DNA of 64,000 bases from Pycnopodia helianthoides (GCA_032158295.1 CM063244.1:7562597-7626596), one strand, 5' to 3'; counted from the first letter of the stretch, positions 12,301 to 22,444 are shown. Translations and numbers: made by a program. Notes: generated by a model not told the origin, from the sequence alone.

Positions 12301-15300
12301 TCTCATACATGTTTATGTAGAAAATCTCATTTATTGAAAGAGTCGATTTGATTACCCACCCCCCCTTCTCTAAACAGATTATCTGGAGTACAGCAGTTCG
12401 AACAGTGATATGATTTTGCTGGACCGTGAATACCTGATAACTATGACAAAACGTCTGACGACAATCCCCAGCCGCTCTCAGCAGCAGGATCCCCGCCTAA
12501 ACGATTCCATTCGGCATTGGGACGACCTGCAAGAGAAGTCCACGGCTTCCTCGATGTTCCTGAAGTACCTCTTCCACAACAACCTGGAGAGCCTCAACAT
12601 CCTCGCCACACTTGGCCAGATGAATCTCATCCACTGCCTGGAGTTGTCGTCGCCCAACTCCCAGTCAGTAACCTCCCACATAGTGCCGTTCTTCCTGCCG
12701 ATAAGAAGACGCCCAGCACGCGAGCCTACAACCACGACCCCAAGCTGTACAACCTCTGCGTGGACTTCCATGGCAGCATCCCCGATGGCTTCTTCTGGAC
12801 TGGGCTGGTGGAGTTGATCAAGGAAGCTGAGAAGAGCAACGGCACGTGGAGCGTCGAGAGCGCCACATCAGCTCATCTGAGCTTGGGCATCGACTGCGAG
12901 TTCGACGTTGAGTGCGACGAAGTTCAGAGTGTAATCAACATCTCAGCTAGGTGAGTGAACTTTTCAGCAAGAAAGTCGGGATCTGGACAGTTTGGGGTGT
13001 ACATTTTCTGAAAACTAAAAAATAGGACGTTCAAACTGTCCTCTTTGAATACTTTAAATATAAATTGACTGATTCAGCTTGACTGGGTGTCCAATAGGAT
13101 GTTCAAATTAGAACAGTGTCTGAATTAGAACACAGTGACCAAATTAGAACAGGCTGTCCAAATTAGAACAGGGTATCCAAATTATTGATTTATTTGTTTA
13201 TAAACTTAATACACATCCAACAGTGCAATTAATGCCAATAATAGGGTGAATAGGAAATGAGAAGAAATGGTCAGTTTTAGATGTGGGAGGAAAACCCCAT
13301 GCAATCAGGTAGGGACTGAACACCCAATCCACATGCAAGGATTCAGGTCTGAGGTGGGATTTGAACCGGGGTCTACAGAGGTGTAAGGCATGGAGAGAAA
13401 ATGGGGTGGTCAGGTTGGATGGGGTATCTTTCCTAGTCTTCCACATATAGGACCCCGGTTCCAAACTCACCGGGGGGGGGGGGGCACTATGTCGATTGGG
13501 TTTTCAGTCCCGACCTGATTGTGTGAATACTAATAGTACCAAAATGCACAGTGAATACTAATAGTACCAAAATGCACTGTGAATACTAATAGTACCAAAA
13601 TGCACAGTGAATACTAATAGTACCAAAATGCACTGTGAATACTAATAGTACCAAAATGCACTGTGAATACTAATAGTACCAAAGTGCACTGTGAATACTA
13701 ATAGTACCAAAATGCACAGTGAATACTAATAGTACTAAAATGCACTGTGAATGCTAATAGTACCAAAATGCACAGTGAATACTAATAGTACCAAAATGCA
13801 CTGTGAATACTAATAGTACCAAAATGCACTGTGAATACTAATAGTACCAAAATGCACTGTGAATACTAATAGTACCAAATGCACTGTGAATGCTAATAGT
13901 ACCAAAATGCAGTGAATACTAATAGTACCAAAATGCACTGTGAATACTAATAGTACCAAGTGCACTGTGAATACTAATAGTACCAAAAGGCACTGTGAAT
14001 TCTGATAGTACCAAAATGCACTGTGAATACTAATAGTACCAAAATGCACTGTGAATACTAATAGTACCAAAATGCACTGTGAATGCTAATAGTACCAAAA
14101 TGCACAGTGAATACTAATAGTACCAAAATGCACTGTGAATACTAATAGTCCCAAAATGCACTGTGAATACTAATAGTACCAAAGTGCACTGTGAATACTA
14201 ATAGTACCAAAATGCACAGTGAATACTAATAGTACTAAAATGCACTGTGAATGCTAATAGTACCAAAATGCACAGTGAATACTAATAGTACCAAAATGCA
14301 CTGTGAATACTAATAGTACCAAAATGCACTGTGAATACTAATAGTACCAAAATGCACTGTGAATACTAGTAGTACCAAATGCACTGTGAATGCTAATAGT
14401 ACCAAAATGCAGTGAATACTAATAGTACCAAAATGCACTGTGAATACTAATAGTACCAAGTGCACTGTGAATACTAATAGTACCAAAAGGCACTGTGAAT
14501 TCTGATAGTACCAAAATGCACTGTGAATACTAATAGTACCAAAATGCACTGTGAATACTAATAGTTCCAAAATGCACTGTGAATACTAATAGTACCAAAA
14601 TGCACTGTGAATACTGAGAGTACCAAAATGCACTGTGAATACTGATAGTACCAAAATGCACTGTGAATACTGATAGTACCAAAATGCACTGTGAATACTG
14701 ATAGTACCAAAAATTTACTGTGAATACTGATAGTACCAAAATGCACTGTGAATACTAATAGTACCAAAATGCACTGTGAATACTAATAGTACCAAAATGC
14801 ACTGTGAATACTGACAGTACCAAAATGCACTGTGAATACTAATAGTACCAAAATGCACTGTGAATACTCATAGTACCAAAATGCACTGTGAATACTGATA
14901 GTACCAAAATGCACTGTGAATACTAATAGTACCAAAATGCACTGTGAATACTAATAGTACCAAAATGCACTGTGAATACTAATAGTACCAAAATGCACTG
15001 TGAATACTAATAGTACCAAAATGCACTGTGAATACTAATAGTACCAAAATGCACTGTGAATACTAATAGTACCAAAATGCACTGTGAATACTAATAGAGT
15101 ATACAGTTCATATCACACATTGGTGTGTGGAAAAAACCGAAAATGTATAAACAGTAAGTTTACTCCTACGATGTTTGTACACCCACATGCAGATGTAGCG
15201 TAGCTTACCAGCATCGCGATCTCCTGTACCTGCTGAACAGGATCTTCAAGCCACTAGCCGCCATTCAATCTCACCTCCGCATCACCATCGGTCCCCCTTG

Positions 15301-18300
15301 CCCGCTGTACCAGGAGCAGTGCAGGACTAGGATGCAGGTGCCGTCTAGAGCTCACGTGATGGATGTGGAAGGAGGGCGGGCGGTAATCCCGCTGTGGTGT
15401 GGGAATTTACGGGTTGATGAGTACCCAACGGTTAATCGTTGGCTTTGTAAAACGGCAGAGAAGGTAGGCGCTCATTCTAGAGAACCCATTTTGCTGTTGT
15501 ATTTGTAACAGGCAGAAACTGTGCACAGGTCTTAAGGTAGACAGTTTCAGATCATCAACACTTTTGTTTATTTTTTTAAGTATTGAGAACAGAATCTCAA
15601 ATCTCATTCAGCCTATTGCTTTATTTATCCTTCTTGAATATGCATTCGATAGTTTTGTCTACAGGGTGCCTCCCAAGGTGAAATGAGACACTTGTCTGTA
15701 AAGTTCTCTTTTGATCAAATTTCATCAGAATCATGAATACCGCTGCCTCTGTAGCCCTGGCCCTGGGCTTGGCCCTGGGCTTGGCCCTCTTGGCCCCGGT
15801 CTTGGCCCCGGTCTTGGCCTTGGTCTTGGCCCTGGTCTTGGCCCTGGTCTTGGCTCTGGTCTTGGCCCTGGTCTTGGCCCTGGTCTTGACCCTGGTCTTG
15901 ACCCTGGTGTGGGCCCCTGGTCTTGACCCTGGTCTTGGCCCTGGTCTTGGCCCTGGTCTTGGCCCTGGTCTTGGCCCTGGTCTTGGCCCTGGTCTTGGCC
16001 CTGGTCTTGGCCCTGGTCTTGGCCCTGGTTGCCCTGGTCTTGGCCCTGGTCTTGGCCGTGGTCTTGGCCGTGGTCTTGGCCCTGGTCTTGGCCCTGGTCT
16101 TGACCTTGGTGCCAAAATAAAAAAAACTGAGGATTCAAACTGGCCTTTCAACCCTGGGAAAGCTTGGTGGTCGAGTGGTTAAGACATTTTGCCTGGGCAT
16201 ATTCATTACGGAGATTATTTATTTATATGTTCTGTTTTGTTGAGGGAAGCACTCAATCCCACTTAGGAATCAAATTAAAAACAGTTCAGTTACCCTCACC
16301 TCACCAGCATTATGCCCCCTGGGTATTCCAGAGGAGCTCAGTAAATAAGTTTGGGTAATACTCGTCGTTGATGATGGAGTTTGGTGAAGTGTGGCAGAAT
16401 TCAATAGTGCCTTATTAATCTGATGCATTTTTATGGAGTGTTTATGATTTAGTGTTTTATAATGTTCTGTATTTTATCCTTGGATCAATTTAACTGTATT
16501 TTTTATTTTCAGTAATTCATTTTATCCTCTCATTGCTACAGGGTTAATGTAAACTTGTATTGTTTACTTCATACTTTGTTATATTTTAGTATAAATCTGA
16601 ATTTGTTTCAATTTGTCCTTGCAATTGAACCATTTAGCTTCCCTTCTAACCATTTTGTTTTCTTTGTGTACCTATGTTCACCACCCTAGAGCATGTCTGC
16701 ATGATTAGGGCGCTTTATAAATACTGGTATTATTATTACTATTACTATTATTATAATTATGTTAAATTTGCATCTGGGAGAATGAATATTAATTGTGTTT
16801 TCCCCATTTTGTCCTGTGAAAAAAATGTCTATGGCTTTTTTCTACAGGACTTAGGAAAGTACACACAATGGTAAAACCGGATTATAATAATAATAATTGT
16901 TGTTGATTTATTGTAGCCACCAATGACTAGATGGAATGCTGATAAAGTGCCAGTAAGCAGAAAAACCCATATCTCCAATCTGCCCCCAGCAATGGTCCAC
17001 TTCATATGTAACCAACTGATGGTCTCTCCGACAGGGAAAGACTGGCAAGGCCTGGCAGGTGAGTACCAGTTAAAGTTTGGGCATTTTTTGTCCATTCAAA
17101 GGTTTTTTAGGTGTTCGGGCAATTCATTGTCATTGTTAGTTCTTTTTTTAGTTTTTTTTTTTGTTTTTCTTCTCCTTCTTCTGCGTGGTGGCCATTCGCA
17201 GCAAAATGCACAGTTGTATAAATTTTATCAACTTAAAACTGTACATGTAGGTAGAGTGTAACTTGTGAATGATCCTAAAAGTTAAACCGTCATAATGACG
17301 CCATCGGGTGTCGAGTTACAATAAATACAAGTTTAATATTAGGATAAAATAATAACTCATGAACCACCCAATGGATTTTTTCAGTCTATACATCATCGGA
17401 GAGGTCATCCAAAACTGAACAATTGCTACACACAGTTTGACCCCATTTGACCCTGACTTCTGGTTCAAAACGGAAGTTGATAACATCAAAAATTCATATC
17501 TCAAGAACTGCTTACATGATAGTCAAAGTGTTGAACACCAGATTGTAGGTCCTTGATCCTGTTCAAACTTTTGCACAGAGATGATACCAATTTGACCTTA
17601 ACTTCCGGTCGAAAAAGCCCATGTTTGTGATTACCAAAGCACTGTGGCAGGCTGTTCCGCTCCACCGATTACAGCGTGCAAAGTCCAAGGAGCATGATTT
17701 TGCATTAGGCTGTTCATAGAGCAAGGCTGTATGAGCTGTTAGTCTAATACAAATGTGAGCATTTTTGTCAGCCAACAAAAGACACACTTCCCAAGATCAC
17801 ACAACCTTCAAACTTCGCACAGAGTGAGCTCTTCACTTGTAGAAGACACCGCTTTCTATAAAGTTTAATCATTGAAAAAATCATAACTTATGAACCGTGC
17901 ATTGGATTTTTACAATCTATACATAATCAGAGAGGTCTTCCAAAAATAAACAAACGCTACATAGTGTGTGACCTCACTTGACCTTGTCTTCTGGTTGAAA
18001 GCGGAAGTTAAGTAGTAACCATAGCATTTATTTCCTGTGTAATAAATGTACTTTCCGTGGAACTTTAAAAGCTAACATCAATCTTTTTCTTTGATTTAAT
18101 TAAATAGTGTACACATTAACACAACAATGACCCCATTGATACCCGAACACCTAGTGTTTGTTTCTACAAACACTAAATTCTAGTTTTTTCTTTATTTTTT
18201 TTTTTCTTCTTCTACTTCTCATCTTGACGAGGAGATTTTGGAATATGCCCTTCCCTAACATCTCTATATGTACACATTTTGTCTGATGCTGTTTTGTTGT

Positions 18301-20416
18301 ATGTACATGTAAATGAGTGATATACATGTAAAGAAGATTTTAAAAAAGTGAACGTCTTTGTTTAGGAAAAACTGTACCTTTAAATTAATAATAATTACAA
18401 CATTTATAGAGCGCTAAAAACGGAAGTTTCTAAGCGCTATAACCAGATTGACAAAACAGATGGGTTTTAAGTTGAGATTTAAAAGTGTCCAATGAAGGAG
18501 CTGCTTGAATGTGGGTGGGTAGCTTGTTCCAAAGTGTTGGAGCTATGACTGAAAAGGCCCGATCGCCATAGCGTGTCTTGGTGCGGGGTCCCGGGGAAAG
18601 CTGGAAATGAGCGATTGAAGAAGAGCGAAGGCGTCGGGTAGCTGATATACCGGAGCAAAATTATGAACAGCTTTATACGCAAGAAGAAGAATTTTGAAGT
18701 GAATTCTCACTGAATGGTTTGGCATTGGGCAAGCTGTTACATGTGGTGGGAGCCAGTGCCTTTATGTTTGTATCTTATCTAATGTTTTTTTTAAATCTGT
18801 TTTTATGTACCTCTTGTTGTATTTTAAACACAAATCAATGTTTGCTGCGATGTTTGAATGCTTTTAATAAACCAATAATGATAATTATGGAAACTTTTTC
18901 CCTAATTATGTTGAGTGTAATTCGAAATATCTCCCTGATGGTTGTACAAAATCTCCCCGATAGCAAGATGCAAATGTTGTCAGCTCTGGTACTGCCGTAC
19001 TTTCTACCGTACTCTCCTGCACATGAGGCACTCTGTGTGTAAGATGTACATGCAGTACCTTGAAGACTCATTGAATCAAGATTCAAACGTCAACGTGTAA
19101 GGCGCACCATGACCACACACACACACACACACACACACACGTGTAAACACCTGCAATCGGGGACCTCCTATTGTCCCTCTTTTGTTTGTACTCTAACTTT
19201 TTGGCAACAGCTCTCGTTGGTTTTGTACACGTTTTCCAACTGGGGACCTCTCCCCAAACGGGGACCCTATTGTCCTCTTTTGTTATAGGTCCCCGGTTTG
19301 AATGTGTATACCTACTCACACACACACAGAGAGGCCCGCCAGGCGCCACTCACACACACACACAGAGGCGCACACGCATTCTCAAAAATGCATCCTTGTG
19401 GAGCACTCTTTTGTTCTTTCCTTTGTCCCTGCACTTAACAGTTTCCCATAGACTTTGTACACAAAATTCCTTGTGGGGCACCCCAGTCTTTAGAAATTCC
19501 ATTTGGAGACCTTTTGTTTTCCCTTTTTTGTTTTGTCCTTGGTCTCCATAAGGTATCGAAAATGAGATCACAGAGAGGCGCACACATTCTATTTTTTGCA
19601 TCCCTGTGGAGACATCTTTTGTTCTTTCCTTTGTCCCTGTAGTTAAGAATCTCCTATAGACTTTGTACACAAAATTCCTTGTGGAGCAACCCAGTCTTTA
19701 GAATTTCCCTATGGAGACCCTTTGTTATCCCTTTTCTGTTTTGTTCTCGGTCTCCATAAGGTAGTGAATATGAAATCACCATGACCACACACACACACAC
19801 ACAGAGGCCCGCCAGGCGCCACTCAGACATGTACATTGCCACACAGGGGTCATTGTTACGGAACCTTCAACATAGCGTGAAGAGATTAGGAACTTTTTTT
19901 TATAATGAAAATGAGTAAAACACTACATCATTTTTGTTTAAGTTATCAATTTCATTTCAATTTTGTTTTAAAGATTTTTTTCTGAAGGTATCGCTTCATG
20001 GCTTTATTTTTACGCAATGCACGCTTATCCTTTGTCCTATATCCTGTATCCCTTGTCCAATTCTGCCGTGCATGGCGAACAGAACAAGCTATCCGAATTC
20101 AAGCACATTTTCTTTCAAGGTGTTGTTTGATGAAAATCGGGACAAAAATTTCTAAACGAACCGGCCCCCTCAAAAAAAAACCTCTCCCCTTCTCTTTTTC
20201 CTCTGCCTAGGTGTGCTTGGCTACACATACTCTGAAGTCACAGTAATTAAAAAACGAAGTCAAAATGGCTACGAGGCCTGCAACTCCTTCTTGCAGGAGT
20301 GGGCAGTCTTTGCCAATTCCACCCTGGACTCTCTGATGAAACATCTGGCATGTCAGCATATGGGGAGGATGGACATACTGACCAGGCTGTCTGAGGATTG
20401 GTTCCTGTTTGACTGA
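5905..20416 (+). CDS. Gene 1: PDZ - Roc-like - COR - Death domain protein (7 coding exons)
   Basis: Joined exons 5905-6309, 7898-8017, 10693-11860, 12378-12950, 15193-15463, 16917-17058 and 20211-20416 give about 961 residues if one missing base near 12698 is allowed. All exons except the first have AG acceptors and all except the last have GT donors, with matching phases. Domains by rough residue: polar serine-rich N-terminus 1-110; PDZ 113-200 (GDWILSVNGQ); Roc-like alpha/beta fold 238-425 without P-loop, DxxG or NKxD; COR about 505-840 (FDHLLRFLHDNGDIV, MILLDREYL); Death domain about 867-955 (GKDWQGLAGVLG). By family knowledge COR dimerises Roco proteins, PDZ binds C-terminal peptides and Death domains recruit partners, so a cytoplasmic signalling scaffold is inferred. 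The first ATG has a good context (gacATGg), but upstream exons cannot be excluded. I recognise no named orthologue. Confidence 0.8.
6545..6840 (+). repeat. Dispersed repeat family F, copy 2 (gene 1 intron 1)
   Basis: It matches 54590-55030 along agttttgtatttctgatgat, gcacagaatctgtaa and gggaggttctg. Non-coding; about 235 bp past exon 1. Confidence 0.6.
7105..7215. repeat. Foldback repeat with a duplicated arm
   Basis: The arm gtggtggctggctactgtta (from about 7113) is inverted as taacagcggccagccacca. That inverted arm occurs twice in direct orientation about 36 bp apart, so either copy could pair. Confidence 0.75.
7898..8017 (+). CDS. Gene 1 exon 2: core of PDZ domain
   Basis: The acceptor is cacacag and the reading phase is 0. 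It encodes the PDZ middle (VIKVFANGPSAGRINIGDWI then LSVNGQPLQ). The donor is ambiguous: cag/gtttca at 8018 gives the better PDZ spacing into exon 3, while aag/gtgtgc at 8027 would add three residues (VSK). Both keep phase 0. Confidence 0.75.
8226..8600 (+). mobile_element. SINE family A (tRNA-like head), with an extra tail fragment
   Basis: 8226-8300 is an isolated tail piece (cagtttccttgtggtttatt). 8410-8600 is a fuller copy with a tRNA-like head at 8471-8537 (gatagctcagttggtagagc A box, gttggttcaaatctcg B box) and the same tail. The head lacks several bases seen in the copy at 55876-55948, so it is not a functional tRNA. Confidence 0.8.
8815..9073. mobile_element. Palindromic foldback MITE, about 258 bp
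   Basis: The ends are ctaaggcctgcgctaaac and its reverse complement gtttagcgcaggccttag. The inside repeats the theme in both orientations (gcgacgtttagcgca, cgaactcaaa, gccgtgctacacgg), so the element is built from nested inverted and direct copies of short CpG-rich modules. No coding capacity. Confidence 0.8.
9145..9610. mobile_element. Dispersed repeat family E with a perfect 40-bp hairpin
   Basis: 9145-9184 and 9191-9230 are exact reverse complements separated by 6 nt. The following body (caaacctgtgaaagcttg, gaaattacct-like, cattaacttgtggagtaatt) is shared with 20528-21450 and 27965-28265. I associate this family with echinoderm assemblies from memory; that is not checked here. Confidence 0.75.
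9610..10692 (+). other. Gene 1 intron 2, remainder
   Basis: Mostly AT-rich with no exon seen. 10085-10180 belongs to family H (cacaaagcactaagattcat), which recurs at 26040-26130 and 35310-35400 in the other orientation or diverged. It ends at the exon 3 acceptor. Confidence 0.5.
10693..11860 (+). CDS. Gene 1 exon 3: end of PDZ, Roc-like fold, start of COR
   Basis: The acceptor is aatcag and the donor cag/gtaagc, ending in phase 1. GINLKSVIGASKSETVTLMI completes the PDZ. VRVLISG then starts a Roc-like fold whose nucleotide-binding loops are absent (GSEAEPLATS where GxxxxGKS/T is expected). The exon closes with COR motifs (YPYSFMLHRKRL, LLRFLHDNGDIVCS). At 389 codons it is by far the largest exon. 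Confidence 0.8.
11861..12377 (+). other. Gene 1 intron 3
   Basis: Begins gtaagc and ends in a C/T-rich tract before aaacag. Nothing else is recognised in it. Confidence 0.7.
12378..12950 (+). CDS. Gene 1 exon 4: COR domain, with a single-base frame break
   Basis: The acceptor is ctaaacag; a phase-1 junction restores D in DYLEYSSSNSDMILLDREYL. The reading frame is COR-like to PFFLP near 12697. From there the homologous continuation (DKKTPSTRAYNHDPKLYNLC) lies in the neighbouring frame until the gtgagt donor. One extra C in the short CC run at 12698-12699 joins the two perfectly. The same region read uncorrected meets a stop at about 12815. Confidence 0.75.
13250..13515. mobile_element. Two SINE family C copies head to head
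   Basis: 13255-13415 is a minus-strand copy (gttttagatgtgggaggaaa, gggatttgaaccgggg) and 13420-13515 a plus-strand 5' part (gacctgattgtgtg). The 28-bp array begins directly at the end of the second copy. Confidence 0.65.
13522..15097. repeat. 28-bp minisatellite array, about 56 units, in gene 1 intron 4
   Basis: The unit contains gaatactaatagtaccaaaa plus tgcactgt. A block of about 420 bp (roughly 13655-14075) recurs 500 bp later (14155-14575) with the same variant units, showing higher-order duplication. The last copies (from about 14900) are nearly identical, so that end is youngest. The unit length is not divisible by 3, so minus-strand open frames here repeat with a 28-residue period and are not genes. 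Confidence 0.97.
15193..15463 (+). CDS. Gene 1 exon 5: C-terminal half of COR
   Basis: A phase-2 junction after acceptor atgcag gives R-CSVAYQHRDLLYLLNRIF and continues through PLWCGNLRVDEYPTVNRWLC to a gtaggc donor in phase 0. It follows the 28-bp minisatellite by about 95 bp. The content fits the C-terminal subdomain of COR, but similarity is weaker than in exons 3-4. Confidence 0.75.
15757..16108. repeat. 12-bp minisatellite (ggccctggtctt), about 29 units, gene 1 intron 5
   Basis: The unit length is a multiple of 3, so several frames on both strands stay open (Leu-Gly-Pro-Gly type plus; Gln-Asp-Gln-Gly or Pro-Arg-Pro-Gly type minus). No start context or splice sites support translation. 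It sits between gene 1 exons 5 and 6. Confidence 0.95.
16155..16210 (+). mobile_element. SINE family B head fragment
   Basis: agcttggtggtcgagtggtt plus aagacatttt matches the A-box head of copies at 39090, 38865 and 33545. The B box is missing, so this is a truncated piece. Confidence 0.5.
16690..16765 (+). mobile_element. LINE 3' tail (gcgctttataaatac plus tat/att microsatellite)
   Basis: gggcgctttataaatactgg followed by (att)n is the usual 3' end of CR1/L2-type elements. The same tail occurs inverted at 18385-18440 and 27262-27310. Confidence 0.55.
16917..17058 (+). CDS. Gene 1 exon 6: linker and first half of Death domain
   Basis: The acceptor is ttgtag and the donor g/gtgagt in phase 1. 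The translation starts PPMTRWNADKVPVSRKTHIS and enters a Death-domain pattern at LPPAMVHFICNQL, then GKDWQGLAG, the canonical DW-xx-LA signature of helices 2 and 3. Confidence 0.8.
17280..18183 (+). mobile_element. Helitron-like non-autonomous element
   Basis: The 3' end has a 9-bp hairpin (tagtgtttg / caaacacta, 18152-18175), four bases, then CTAG (18180-18183) followed by T, the arrangement typical of Helitrons. The body has repeated blocks (ctcatgaaccacccaatgga, atacatcatcggagaggtc) at 17345 and 17885. No Rep/helicase coding is present. The 5' end is not defined. Confidence 0.55.
18385..18750 (-). mobile_element. LINE 3' end (CR1/L2-like ORF2 C-terminus)
   Basis: On the minus strand the frames read HFKILLLAYKAVHNFAPVYQ and, after frame changes, a LWN-LP-like and F-K-S-Q-L-K-T-like block. 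The tail is gcgctctataaatgttgtaa plus att repeats. It is a broken fragment in gene 1 intron 6. Confidence 0.7.
18880..19085. repeat. Dispersed repeat family G, copy 1
   Basis: It shares atgcaaatgttgtcagctct and neighbouring blocks with 57540-57700. Non-coding. Confidence 0.5.
19108..19840. repeat. CA microsatellites and a 205-210-bp tandem duplication
   Basis: (CA)n tracts at 19115-19140, 19316-19330, 19350-19363 and 19787-19802 separate two units, about 19368-19570 and 19577-19782. These share actttgtacacaaaattcct and ggtctccataaggta. gaggcccgccaggcgccact is also duplicated (about 19330 and 19804). Confidence 0.85.
20211..20416 (+). CDS. Gene 1 exon 7: second half of Death domain and stop
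   Basis: The acceptor follows a long pyrimidine tract (ctctgcctag). The frame reads VLGYTYSEVTVIKKRSQNG, then LQEWAVFANSTLDSLMKHLA and GRMDILTRLSEDWFLFD, and ends at TGA. The pattern L-G-x-x-x-x-E-V-x-x-I, a conserved W, and GR-x-D-I matches Death-domain helices 3-6. A possible AATAAA lies at 20608-20613, but inside a dispersed repeat. Confidence 0.85.
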
Positions 20417-20527
20417 GTTTTACAGGTATTTTTTTTTGGGGGGGGGGGTATTTAGTTCATTTCGGTCCTCAATTTGTTTTAGTTTTGTTATTGTACTCAC
20501 AGTTCAATCGACCTGTCAAATTAGATG

Positions 20528-21450
20528 ATCCCGTTTAAAGGCAGAGTATACCTTTGGTTTTGGGGACCGTTTGATTGTTTTAATCCTACATAAATGTAGA
20601 TATATACAATAAAACAAACTGAAAATTTCATTTCAAAAGGTGGTCGCGTTTTTGAAATATCGCCAAAATTCGCAACGAATATGTCCACGCATGAAGAATA
20701 ATCCCTAATGGGAATACACAATCTGAGAAATGTTTCTCAGATTCAAATTTTGGGGGATAAAAACTGACATCTTTTTCCATACCCACATTATTTTGAATTG
20801 AAATATTTCTCAAAATGCTTTATACTATCGAAAGTTGCAGTACCTCTAACAAAGTGAGTTTTTATTGCCATTAATTTTTGGAGTGATTACCAATCGTGTA
20901 CCTTCCCTGTAAAGGTATTGTACACTTTTGGTAACAGCTCAAAATCAGTGTCCACATTTTGTGTGATTAAACATGCATGAACAAACAAACCTGTGAAAGT
21001 TTGAGCTCAATTGGTCATCAAGGTCACGAGAAAATAGTGAAAAGAGATCTTGTGTGTTTTCTGTTTTTTCAAATAGTAATTTTACTGGTTTCTCAGAAAC
21101 GATAGCATTTTAGGCAGAAATATTTTAAGGAACCCTTTCTACCATTACTTACTTTAAATCATGTAAGTTATGTGTGAATCTGTGAACATTGTGTTTTTCG
21201 ATCTTACCAATAGTGTACAGGGCCTTTAGAGGCAGAAGTACTTTTGGTAATTAATTCACAAGTTAATGACCAGAAAAAAAAACTTACTTGGTAAAGAGCA
21301 CTGGAGAGCTGTTGATAGTATAAAACATTGTGGGAATTGACTCCCTCTGAAGTAATGTTGTTTTAGAGAAAGAGGTAATTTCCCACTAAAATGTTTGAAT
21401 CTGAGACAGGCTTTATCTATACTGAATTTCGTAGTGCTGGGCTCGATGCC
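20528..21450. mobile_element. Cluster of three family E copies
   Basis: 20528-20915 and 20915-21230 read forward (caaacctgtgaaagtttgag at about 20987). 21225-21450 reads in reverse (cacaagttaatgacc, ggtaatttcccac). They adjoin with only a few bases between. Confidence 0.65.
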
Positions 21451-22330
21451 TTATCAGTGAAGAACAAAATGTAGCTTTGCTCTGCATTATTTTGTTATGT
21501 ATGAACAAGAAATTGACACTGGATTTCTGTTTGAACAGTAAATTTGCTCCAACTTGTAGAATAACAAGTTGTTATGGGTTTTTTTCTCTTTTTTTTCACG
21601 AATTTAGTGTCTCTTCAATTCTTAGATTTTGTACGTGTAATTCTTATCTATCCTTTTTTCCCCAGTGTGACATGAAACCCGCTGTAAGCCACGCCCACCT
21701 CACACAAACTAGCTCCAGCCAGTACCAGAAACCCACAGGAAATGCATTGAGTTCATTTTCCTTTTGAGGGTTTATGTAAAACAAAAGACATTTACTAGAT
21801 CTGATGCTCAAGACGTCATTTGAGTTGGGCGCCCTCGGCTGGAGGTTTTTAAAGACGGTTGTGCGATGGCCCACCCTGTTTTCTGCGCAAACGTAGATGT
21901 GCGTTTTCCATTATTCTTCATCGTTTTGCCTCTAAGATGGTGGCGTGATGACATTGACGCACAAGGTCCATTACCGGAACTGGTTTTTACCTGTTTGCCA
22001 AATCTCAAGGTGTTGTACAAAATAAAAGTTGATGTCATAAAAACTGCCTTTGAACACTGATATTAGTAATTTGTTTGTAAAATTACTGTACAAATGTATT
22101 GGCTGATGAGTGTACACCTGCCTGTATATCTACACTATCAACCAACAATTTGGTGGGCTTGATTTATCCACCAAATGTTTTTATGGGTTTGTTAAAAATC
22201 ATTGTAGTTTTGATGGATTAATTCATTAATTAATACCTTTTTAAGTTTATGTATAGAATTGCAGAAAATTGTTTCTCAAAATCTCTTTTTTAATTCACCT
22301 GTATATTAATTTACTAATATTTTGAACGGA
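21450..22330. other. Intergenic AT-rich DNA, no gene seen
   Basis: Short open frames here have no splice-site or domain support. AATAAA at 22021 could be a distal signal for gene 1 but is not otherwise supported. Confidence 0.5.
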
Positions 22331-22405
22331 CTTTGTAGATATCTGCTGTTTAAGAAGAATGTCAACACTTATCTCCATAATCCACCTTCGTTGGATTCAC
22401 TCATT
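22330..22405 (+). mobile_element. Small LINE ORF2 remnant
   Basis: CLKKNVNTYLHNPPSLDSL resembles the extreme C-terminal F-K-x-x-L-x-x-Y-L motif of LINE ORF2 proteins. Very short. Confidence 0.35.
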
Positions 22406-22444
22406 GTAGAATACTTTGTGGATGGCAGAGGCATTGCTCTATGA

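Noticed and set aside
13810..14767. Minus-strand open frames of 69-86 codons with a repeating FTVHFGTISIHSAFWYY theme
   Set aside because: They are translations of the 28-bp minisatellite; the 28-residue period follows from the unit length and there is no splice or start support.
15621..16182. Collagen-like or proline/arginine-rich proteins of 135-176 codons on both strands
   Set aside because: They come from the 12-bp repeat in a gene 1 intron; several frames are equally open and none has a signal or flanking domain.
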